5,911 nt of DNA, taken from positions 1-5,911 of the forward strand of contig DAOUTP010000123.1 in the NCBI GenBank assembly GCA_030626645.1. Reading direction: 5' to 3'. Under the pieces are notes generated by a model. It was not told where the DNA came from. It was given only the letters and a program-made list of their open reading frames with translations, and ran no database searches. This document shows positions 1 through 5,288 of the stretch, piece by piece. A program made the position numbers and the translations under genes. Positions within the stretch are counted from its first letter, which is position 1, and every line of letters begins with the position of its first letter. Source of the stretch: Candidatus Cloacimonadota bacterium. GTDB taxonomy: Bacteria > Cloacimonadota > Cloacimonadia > Cloacimonadales > TCS61.

Positions 1-89
1 ATTGGGATTACAGGTGCTGAAGAAACAACTTTGTGATCCTTCTTTTGGAAAAACTCTATATACTGTTTTCTGATCTGATTACTGTTCAT
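1..89 (-). CDS. alaS: Alanyl-tRNA synthetase, N-terminal fragment (cut by left window edge)
   Basis: Reading leftward from the ATG at 89-87, the frame stays open to base 1 and gives 29 codons. The protein starts MNSNQIRKQYIEFFQKK and continues DHKVVSSAPVIP. This fits the conserved AlaRS start: an E/Q-I-R-x-x-(F/Y)-(L/I)-(D/E)-F-F helix, then K-x-H-x-x-V-x-S-(S/A)-x-(L/V)-(V/I)-P, just before the class II motif 1 segment, which lies outside the window. AlaRS charges tRNA-Ala with alanine in the cytoplasm and edits mischarged Ser/Gly. An in-frame ATG at 104-102 would add five residues (MELKK). I prefer the inner ATG because GGAG (102-99) sits 9 bases before it and because the family usually starts only a few residues before the IR motif. 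The next upstream in-frame codon of note is a stop at 122-120. Only about 3% of the usual protein is visible, but the match is specific. Confidence 0.85.
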   Translation of the reverse strand, partial: MNSNQIRKQYIEFFQKKDHKVVSSAPVIP

Positions 90-98
90 TTTCTTAAG

Positions 99-102
99 CT
101 CC
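99..102 (-). promoter_or_regulatory. Ribosome binding site that decides the alaS start
   Basis: The minus strand reads GGAG at 102-99, with a 9-base spacer before the ATG at 89. The alternative upstream ATG (104-102) overlaps this site and has only a distant GAG about 13 bases before it. The site therefore favours the start at 89. Confidence 0.5.
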
Positions 103-166
103 ATTTTATCTAACTTACTCTAATTCTAATTATTGTAAAAATCGGGAAGTTATAATTTCTGTAAAG

Positions 167-189
167 AAAAAAGGGATGTTACCTTTCTT
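167..189 (-). terminator. Weak hairpin just after the M1 peptidase stop codon
   Basis: On the minus strand AAGAAAGG (189-182) can pair with CCTTTTTT (174-167) across a 7-base loop. This gives 8 pairs including one G-U. The T run forms the 3' arm of the stem instead of following it, so this is not a classic Rho-independent terminator. It is the only hairpin seen between the M1 stop and alaS. It could attenuate read-through into alaS, or do nothing. Confidence 0.25.
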
Positions 190-3125
190 CATTTCAACAG
201 CAGCATCTTCCTGCTTATCTCAATATCACCCGATTTTAATTTATAAAAATATATCCCACTGGATACAGGTTGGTTGCTTTGGTCTGTTCCATTCCATTCA
301 ATTGAAGATTGATTATTGTATATTGAAAATTTACGGATTTTTTGTCCTTTCAAATTATAAATTTCAATTCGTGTATTTTCGTGTAAATTTGTGGTTTCAA
401 AACTGATCGTTGTTGATGGATTAAATGGATTGGGATAATTATTTAATTTACAATTTATAACTTCTAACTCATAATTCTCTATGCTGCTAACTTCACCAAA
501 ATCTTCCAAAACATTATGAACAATCTCTTCTGCTTCATCTTGCATCATATAATAGAGGGGAAAACCTAAAATGTAAATTTTATAATTACCACTGAAACGC
601 TGACCGCAAACTGCATTCTCCCAATCAGGATCATTTGAGAATGAATCGTAAGAAAAGATTGCTTCAGCATCTTCTATTGGTAAGAATTTATTCACATACT
701 GTAGATTATCTCCCCAGTTTGGCAGAGGGATTTTATCCTGGTCAACTGCTATATCAGCAAAACCATTTATTCCAAAAGCTCCGGCAAAATCTGCTTGATC
801 ATGAGTAGAAGATTCATCAAGATAGAGGAAATAATTCTGGAAATTTTCCGATACTCCACATAATTGTTTCCAGCATGATGCAAGGAGATTCCCTCCAGCC
901 AGCAGATAGCATTTCATATTATAAACTCCATCCACAAATGGATAGTTGGAAATATCATCAGTATGCCAGATGATGCTGGAGTATTTTGCGATTTCTGTGA
1001 GTGGTGGAGATCCTTGCGTAGCAATATCCCAGTTTGTATATGAATAACCGGAAAGCAACTCTGCATAATACTCATCCACCTCTTCATCTGTTGGAAATGG
1101 TGATGCGGGAAGTCCATCAAGTGTTCCATCCACCAGCAATATTCCTTCATCCAACGTGAAGTCGACAGGTGTTATTGATATCTCATTTGAAAAACTACTT
1201 ATGTAATTTCCTTCTGATTGGAATACGGCAGCAACTCTATAATAATATACCTCTTCGGGGATAACATCATCGTCATAATAAGCAGTTGCTGATATAGGTT
1301 CAGAATTCAGAAGGATAAATTCCTCACCTGCCTGCTTCCTGTAAATATTCATCCCCTCAATTGCCGGATCGTAGAATTCACTCCAGGTTATTACTATTGA
1401 GTCGTCTCGCAACAAATCTATCTCATCCAGAACAGGAATAACTTCTATAAAACCATAATCAAGAACCCAATTTTCATTATCGAAAACAAGTGAATCCAGA
1501 TCACCGGATAGATAAAGCGTATCGTAATTGAAACCGTCCGCAGCCCAGATCCTGTCTAAATTCCCATCTAAACACACGGGAACATACATATCGAATGGAT
1601 CTCCCGAGCTGCCTTGAGAATACAAGGTAACCTTGAGTGAGTCTTGAGTTTCCGACTCGTAAAGGACATAATGATATTGCGGTCTGCCGTAATTTAGATA
1701 CCATTCATCAAAAAACCAGTCGAGTTCTTCACCATACACATCTTCTGCTGCATTTTCCAAATCCTGAGTTGTGATATTTCCATAAATTAAATCTGGGTCC
1801 TGAAAGAAATTCTGCAACATCAGGAAGAAATCATCATCACCTAATAAGCCTCGCAGCATGTGGATTGCCCACGAACCCTTGTTATAAATTACGATATTGA
1901 AAATATGTCCTCCCGTACCTTCAGGATCGCGATACAAACATTCATCCAATTGAGAACCGGTATCTTCAGCTTCCATATATGCATGCAAACCTTCCAAGCC
2001 AAAAAGATTTTCCGCCCAAAGCGCTTCACTATAAGAAGCAAAACCCTCCTTGAGCCACACGTGATCCCAACCTCCAATACTTAGAGCATCTCCCGCCCAG
2101 TGATGGGCTAATTCATGAGCTGCGGTATATTCTGCTGCCGGATCGCTGATATAACCGGAATCGAATGAGGTGCAGGTTTGATGTTCCATAGCCAACGCAC
2201 CAAGATTTGTGCAGGTTGCGTGACCATATTTCTCTGTGATAAAAGGATATTCTCCATAAGTATCAGAATAGAATGTAAGCATATCTTCGCAAAGCGAATA
2301 GAGTGAAACACTCAAGTCATACTGTTCAGGATAAACAAAATTATCAACCATCATATTGGTACCGTTGTATTCCCAATTAAAAGAATATGTTTGATAATTT
2401 GTAACTGCAAAAGAGGTGAGATATGTACAAACCGGATACGACTCGTGCCATATTGCAGTATTAGTTCCATTCCCATTATTTATAACTTCCGTAAGTGTTC
2501 CGTTGGAAGCTGAAATATATTGGGAAGGATAGGTTATACTTATATCCAGCGAATCAGGTTTATCGGCTGGAGTATCTTTGCAGGGCCACCATTTTCTGGC
2601 ACCTTTGGGTGAAACCATTGTAAACACTATTGGAACCCCAGCATGTTCCTGGAATTTCATGCCGTCATTTAGTCTGTTCTGCGGATAACCGGAATAATAT
2701 ACTTCCAATTCCACCAGATCACCCGTATTAAAGGAAGTTCCAAGTTCAATTTCAATCAGCTCATCTGCGTGTGTAAAGTTTAGTGGAGTTGTGTTCATGA
2801 GAATATTATCGACATCCAGATCGGTTGTAAAATTAAAACTAACAAGTGATACATTGTCTTCCAGAATTTCCAGATGAGAAGTAACAATTCCTTCCACATA
2901 ATGCAGATCAAAATCCACATCGATATCAATGGAATAATAGCGGACATCATAGCAATCCATATTGCGCATATCTTCCTGCATGTTATCCATCCATCTGGAA
3001 TATGTTTCCATTTTAAGTTGCGCTGCGTCATGCTGCCTTTGAACAATATATTTAAAATCAGGCATCTCAATTGCCGATAAAGTGATTATTATTAATAAAC
3101 AGAATATAGTAAAAGTATTACGCAT
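189..3125 (-). CDS. Secreted M1-family zinc aminopeptidase with FnIII, Rossmann-like and C-terminal sorting domains
   Basis: The 978-residue product is an exported metallopeptidase of family M1 (gluzincin). Residues 1-18 form a signal peptide (hydrophobic core about 5-16, cleavage likely after A18). About 57-255 is the M1 N-terminal beta-sandwich, with the W-W-P-C-K-D motif at 179-184. The catalytic domain covers about 260-480. It has the zinc motif H337-E-L-A-H341 with third ligand E360 (HEXXH-x18-E), E338 as catalytic base, the GAMEN-like A-M-E-H at 312-315, and the proton-donor tyrosine Y414 in Y-N-K-G. About 482-560 is the beta domain that follows in M1 enzymes. The helical ERAP1-type C-terminal domain of classic aminopeptidase N is absent. 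In its place come a fibronectin III-like domain (563-654), an alpha/beta segment (658-878) starting I-L-L-V-D-G, and a FlgD-Ig/type A sorting-like module (893-978). The start is supported by AGGGAGG at 3140-3134, 8 bases before the ATG. All catalytic residues are present, so it should be active. Substrates are unknown; peptide scavenging outside the cell or at its surface is an inference. Confidence 0.95.
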   Translation of the reverse strand: MRNTFTIFCLLIIITLSAIEMPDFKYIVQRQHDAAQLKMETYSRWMDNMQEDMRNMDCYDVRYYSIDIDVDFDLHYVEGIVTSHLEILEDNVSLVSFNFTTDLDVDNILMNTTPLNFTHADELIEIELGTSFNTGDLVELEVYYSGYPQNRLNDGMKFQEHAGVPIVFTMVSPKGARKWWPCKDTPADKPDSLDISITYPSQYISASNGTLTEVINNGNGTNTAIWHESYPVCTYLTSFAVTNYQTYSFNWEYNGTNMMVDNFVYPEQYDLSVSLYSLCEDMLTFYSDTYGEYPFITEKYGHATCTNLGALAMEHQTCTSFDSGYISDPAAEYTAAHELAHHWAGDALSIGGWDHVWLKEGFASYSEALWAENLFGLEGLHAYMEAEDTGSQLDECLYRDPEGTGGHIFNIVIYNKGSWAIHMLRGLLGDDDFFLMLQNFFQDPDLIYGNITTQDLENAAEDVYGEELDWFFDEWYLNYGRPQYHYVLYESETQDSLKVTLYSQGSSGDPFDMYVPVCLDGNLDRIWAADGFNYDTLYLSGDLDSLVFDNENWVLDYGFIEVIPVLDEIDLLRDDSIVITWSEFYDPAIEGMNIYRKQAGEEFILLNSEPISATAYYDDDVIPEEVYYYRVAAVFQSEGNYISSFSNEISITPVDFTLDEGILLVDGTLDGLPASPFPTDEEVDEYYAELLSGYSYTNWDIATQGSPPLTEIAKYSSIIWHTDDISNYPFVDGVYNMKCYLLAGGNLLASCWKQLCGVSENFQNYFLYLDESSTHDQADFAGAFGINGFADIAVDQDKIPLPNWGDNLQYVNKFLPIEDAEAIFSYDSFSNDPDWENAVCGQRFSGNYKIYILGFPLYYMMQDEAEEIVHNVLEDFGEVSSIENYELEVINCKLNNYPNPFNPSTTISFETTNLHENTRIEIYNLKGQKIRKFSIYNNQSSIEWNGTDQSNQPVSSGIYFYKLKSGDIEISRKMLLLK

Positions 3126-3171
3126 TGGTTCTTCCTCCCTTAACTTCTAGCTAAATCCAACTTCATAAATT

Positions 3172-3177
3172 ATTATA
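3172..3177 (-). promoter_or_regulatory. Candidate -10 box for the M1 peptidase gene
   Basis: The minus strand reads a perfect TATAAT here, 46 bases before the start codon. No good -35 box lies 16-18 bases upstream (TAAAAA at the 17-base position). The surroundings are very AT-rich, so a chance match is possible. It would give a leader of roughly 40 bases and would exclude the structured repeat at 3314-3426 from the M1 transcript. Confidence 0.3.
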
Positions 3178-3313
3178 ATTAAGGCAATAAACTTTTTTTA
3201 TTCCTTCTCCCTTATCATTGTTTTTTATTTATACAATCGGAAGGGGAAATAAAATATAAACATTCTATTTGAGCATAATGAGTTAATGATTTTACATTTT
3301 CACGATGTTCACC

Positions 3314-3426
3314 TCTCCTTCCTAAGCTTCCGCTTGGAAAGGAAATTATGCTTGAAGCTTCTGCTTCAAAACGAAATAGAAATTTCGCGTATTAGACCAT
3401 TCCCAACTGGAAAGTTAGGAATGAGA
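3314..3426 (-). repeat. Imperfect palindrome of two inverted two-hairpin modules (BIME-like element or structured RNA)
   Basis: The element has dyad symmetry about base 3370. Each arm opens with TCTCnTTCCTAA and then carries two tetraloop hairpins. Left arm: hairpin 1 at 3319-3339 (TTCC-T-AAGC, loop TTCC, GCTTGGAA; 8 pairs with one bulged T) and hairpin 2 at 3352-3369 (TTGAAGC, loop TTCT, GCTTCAA; 7 pairs). Right arm: hairpin 3 at 3372-3387 (CGAAAT, loop AGAA, ATTTCG; 6 pairs) and hairpin 4 at 3398-3423 (CATTCC, C/A mismatch, AACT, loop GGAA, AGTT, GGAATG). Hairpin 4 is an inverted copy of hairpin 1, and hairpin 3 of hairpin 2. The loop-to-loop distance is 31 bases in both arms, and 36 of 55 positions match without gaps. 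The arms differ by paired changes that keep the stems. The minus strand is chosen because two C/A mismatches on plus become G-U pairs on minus. Function is unknown. Confidence 0.75.
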
Positions 3427-3475
3427 AAACGCACAGATTCCAAAGGCTACACTACGTAGCAGTAGCTACCGTTTT
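3426..3475. repeat. CTAC/GTAG-rich hairpin enclosed by an AAAACG/CGTTTT stem
   Basis: AAAACG (3426-3431) is complementary to CGTTTT (3470-3475). Between them lies a hairpin GTAGC (3456-3460), loop AGTA, GCTAC (3465-3469). A further GCTAC at 3446-3450 can pair with either GTAGC copy, so several folds compete. CTAC or its complement GTAG occurs five times in 24 bases (3446-3469). It directly abuts the large palindrome and ends 14 bases from the barrel gene's stop codon, so it would lie in that gene's 3' untranslated RNA. No T run follows on either strand, so it is not an obvious intrinsic terminator. Confidence 0.5.
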
Positions 3476-3489
3476 GATATCCATAAGCT

Positions 3490-4683
3490 TTAGAAAAACA
3501 TTTGATATTGCAGATTTCCACCGCCAAAACCATGAAACCTTATCTCATGACTTACAGAAAAAAGGAGTCTGCTATTTTTGGTGATATTACCGGAAAACCC
3601 TATAAATAATTTTTGAGTTGAAATATCTTTTTTATAATCATTGTCAGAATTTCGGTCATCATAATCATTATTAAAATCAGTCCGCATATAGCCGGTTTTG
3701 ATAGTGAAATATTTATAATCATAATAAAAATATAAGGCCTTGATAAATTCTTTACGAATGAATTCATACTGCATAAATCCGTTGGCTTTTGCTGTTTGAA
3801 CAAGATACATAAGCTCCGGTTTGCAGTAAATATTTTCAAATATTTGAAATTTATAATTCAATGTATGATCAATAATCCAATTTTTATAGGAATAATCAAA
3901 CTCATTGTCTTGAAATGCTTCTTCGATATAATAATCGTAAATATTCAATTTATATTGCATTATGTTGTTCATCCGGATGTAGTATAATTTCAATAGCGCA
4001 TTGTTGTCTTTAGATTCAAAGTGTTTTTGCGGCTGCAATTGATCATGATAATCTACTGAAAAACGATTACCATAAAATCCTTCGGAATAAAAGCGGAATT
4101 GTTTTAATTTATATAAACCAAACCATTTCAATCCCAAAGAAAGATGATCTATTTTTCCCGACAGGTTATTTTTTTTATTATAGAGAAAATTTTGCCAGAT
4201 CAGGGAACTCCTCAAATAATTATGTTTTACTCTATCATTGAGCATGAAGCCTAATTCAACATCCATATCTTCTTTATCATAATAGGTATTGCAGGTTGAA
4301 AAACAAGAGATATTTGAATTCAATTGTCTTTCAAAACCTATGTAATTAAATTTAATGTCCAAATTTTTATATTTACTTTCGTCTCTATGATAGTTGAGGA
4401 TAAATTTCCAATTATTATCGAATTTATGATTAATTTTCAGATCAATTATATTGTAGAGATCATTAAGAGAGACACTACCAAAATCCAGATTCAGATTATT
4501 AGCAGAGAATTGCTTTTCTTCGTTTTCGATCTGCCATTCCAATTCTTTTTCGTAATTTACCATTTCATGCAAAAAAAGCCTGCTTTTATTATAATGATCA
4601 TCAAAATTCCATTCTATAGAATTGTCCTGAGCATTAAGGTTCATAATCGCTATAAAAAAAAGAATTAATAATAGATGCTTCAT
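3490..4683 (-). CDS. Probable outer-membrane beta-barrel protein, uncharacterised
   Basis: I do not recognise a named family in this 397-residue protein. Residues 1-18 are a signal peptide (hydrophobic core LLLILFFIAIM, cleavage likely after A18 in L-N-A-Q). A charged, probably helical stretch follows at about 28-60 (KELEWQIENEEKQ). From about 64 to the end the protein is a series of short amphipathic strands rich in Tyr, Phe, Asn and Lys separated by polar turns, for example L-D-I-K-F-N-Y-I-G-F (108-117) and L-K-L-Y-Y-I (231-236). It ends in F-F. A C-terminal aromatic residue closing a final strand is the usual signal for insertion by the BAM complex. The loop around 337-352 is rich in Asp and Asn. 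The ATG is preceded by GAGG (4693-4690) with a 6-base spacer. Codon use is strongly AT-biased compared with the M1 gene. The barrel assignment rests on strand pattern, signal peptide and C-terminus only. A secreted beta-rich protein that is not a membrane barrel remains possible. Confidence 0.65.
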   Translation of the reverse strand: MKHLLLILFFIAIMNLNAQDNSIEWNFDDHYNKSRLFLHEMVNYEKELEWQIENEEKQFSANNLNLDFGSVSLNDLYNIIDLKINHKFDNNWKFILNYHRDESKYKNLDIKFNYIGFERQLNSNISCFSTCNTYYDKEDMDVELGFMLNDRVKHNYLRSSLIWQNFLYNKKNNLSGKIDHLSLGLKWFGLYKLKQFRFYSEGFYGNRFSVDYHDQLQPQKHFESKDNNALLKLYYIRMNNIMQYKLNIYDYYIEEAFQDNEFDYSYKNWIIDHTLNYKFQIFENIYCKPELMYLVQTAKANGFMQYEFIRKEFIKALYFYYDYKYFTIKTGYMRTDFNNDYDDRNSDNDYKKDISTQKLFIGFSGNITKNSRLLFSVSHEIRFHGFGGGNLQYQMFF

Positions 4684-4707
4684 TTATTACCTCAAATTTT
4701 CAAATTA

Positions 4708-4736
4708 ATGCAAATTACATTAGTTTCTTCTGTCAA
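4708..4736 (-). promoter_or_regulatory. Candidate promoter of the barrel-protein gene
   Basis: The minus strand has a perfect TTGACA at 4736-4731. With a 17-base spacer the -10 position is TTGCAT (4713-4708), a poor match to TATAAT. The -35 element is convincing, the -10 is not. An FCB-type sigma factor with a different -10 preference could explain this. The start codon lies 25 bases beyond the -10 position. Confidence 0.35.
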
Positions 4737-4738
4737 GC

Positions 4739-4763
4739 TTAACGTTGAGAGTAATAACGTTAA
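4739..4763. promoter_or_regulatory. Perfect 8-bp inverted repeat, possible operator
   Basis: TTAACGTT (4739-4746) and AACGTTAA (4756-4763) are perfect reverse complements separated by 9 bases, with half-site centres 17 bases apart. Each half contains the palindrome AACGTT, so the same site also appears as a direct repeat. It lies between two divergent genes, two bases upstream of the TTGACA box of the barrel gene. That is where a dimeric regulator would contact polymerase. The regulator is unknown, and no regulator gene is in the window. Confidence 0.45.
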
Positions 4764-4799
4764 ATTCAATAAATTTCGGGTAAAAATTTTGCATCTTTG

Positions 4800-4826
4800 T
4801 TGACAATATGAATTCTGTTTTATTCT
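4800..4826 (+). promoter_or_regulatory. Candidate promoter of the four-helix membrane protein gene
   Basis: A perfect TTGACA at 4800-4805 is followed by TATTCT at 4821-4826 (15-base spacer, 4 of 6 matches). A better TACAAT at 4827-4832 is too far away (21 bases). The -35 box is good and the -10 is uncertain. The leader would be about 80 bases and would include the ACAGGAT repeat. Confidence 0.35.
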
Positions 4827-4856
4827 TACAATAGATATTCAAGGATTAAAGAAGAA

Positions 4857-4880
4857 TTTTAGACAGGATCAACAGGATTT
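4857..4880. repeat. Short ACAGGAT direct repeat, relic of a dispersed element
   Basis: The run reads TTTTAGACAGGAT then CAACAGGATTT. ACAGGAT appears at 4863-4869 and 4872-4878, a 9-base period, with a related AAGGATTAA at 4841-4849. From memory, strings of the type AGACAGGATnAACAGGATT recur between genes of many unrelated bacteria. This is unchecked here. It lies in the leader of the downstream membrane-protein gene. Confidence 0.45.
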
Positions 4881-4914
4881 AAGAGATGTAGATTTTAAAA
4901 TAAGGAGAAAAATA

Positions 4915-5256
4915 ATGAAAAATTTTATAAAGATCTTACCAATAATTTTATGCTCATTACTTATGGCTGCACATCTTGGTAGAGCAAATATGTTCGTTTT
5001 GCAATATATCAGCCTGATTATTCCATTTATTCTGTTTTGGAAAAATAAGATTTCGGCAAGAGTGGTTCAATTATTTTTGATTATTTATGGCTTTGAATGG
5101 ATAAGAACTATAATTTATTATGCTCGTATAAGAATAGAAAATGGTGAATCATGGTTACGTTTGGCTATTATTCTGGGAGTGGTAGCAATTCTTAATTTTG
5201 TTACCATCCTGGTTTTTCGCTCAAAATCTATGAAGGAAAGATATGATGAGAGATAG
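4915..5256 (+). CDS. Small four-helix integral membrane protein, uncharacterised
   Basis: The 113-residue product has four likely membrane helices at about 5-21, 26-42, 49-69 and 82-102, and a charged C-terminus (K-S-M-K-E-R-Y-D-E-R). Between helices 3 and 4 lie the probably conserved polar elements E61-W-I-R64-T and R71-x-R-x-x-x-G77-x-x-W80-L-R82, followed by I-I-L-G-V-V-A (85-91). From memory, small inner-membrane proteins with a very similar EW-(I/L)-R-T and G-x-P-W-x-R-x-x-x-I-L-G pattern occur in many Gram-negative bacteria without an assigned function, so this looks like a real conserved family. It carries no enzyme motif. AAGGAG at 4902-4907, 7 bases before the ATG, supports the start. 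It is transcribed divergently from the barrel gene and converges on the TPR gene, with 32 bases between their stop codons, so it is probably transcribed alone. Confidence 0.75.
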   Translation: MKNFIKILPIILCSLLMAAHLGRANMFVLQYISLIIPFILFWKNKISARVVQLFLIIYGFEWIRTIIYYARIRIENGESWLRLAIILGVVAILNFVTILVFRSKSMKERYDER

Positions 5257-5288
5257 ACTCTATTTCAACTTTATTTTTTAGTAAGCTC

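Larger units (their letters stand above)
3126..3489. other. 364-base intergenic region, no convincing gene
   Basis: This lies between the stop of the barrel gene and the start of the M1 gene, both on the minus strand. The part next to the M1 gene (about 3141-3300) is plain AT-rich DNA that probably holds its promoter and leader. The part from 3314 to 3475 is full of hairpins, described separately. A start-less open frame of 58 codons crosses the repeat on the minus strand (3388-3215); it has no ATG and I do not consider it a gene. Confidence 0.8.

Noticed and set aside
87..104. Upstream ATG at 104 as alaS start
   Set aside because: It lacks a well-placed ribosome site and would give a longer N-terminus than usual; the GGAG before the ATG at 89 fits better. 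It is not fully excluded.
176..406. Plus-strand open frame of 76 codons antisense to the end of the M1 gene
   Set aside because: It lies opposite the well-supported C-terminal sorting module, and has no ribosome site or recognisable protein features.
3215..3388. 58-codon open frame on the minus strand crossing the hairpin repeat
   Set aside because: It contains no ATG, is closed upstream by a stop just beyond 3388, and its openness comes from the repeat's composition. No ribosome site or protein family is visible.
3314..3475. CRISPR array, integron attC site or known riboswitch
   Set aside because: There are no regularly spaced direct repeats with unique spacers, no attC-type GTT/AAC core pairs, and no recognisable riboswitch core. 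The repeats are inverted, not direct.
4324..4668. Plus-strand open frame of 114 codons antisense to the barrel gene
   Set aside because: Long antisense frames are common opposite AT-rich genes. The minus-strand gene has a signal peptide, ribosome site and coherent protein pattern, while the plus frame has none.
5249..5279. AGAG-(5)-CTCT hairpin before a T-rich run after the membrane-protein gene
   Set aside because: The stem has only 4 pairs and the T run (5271-5279) starts about 10 bases after it, so it is too weak to call a terminator.
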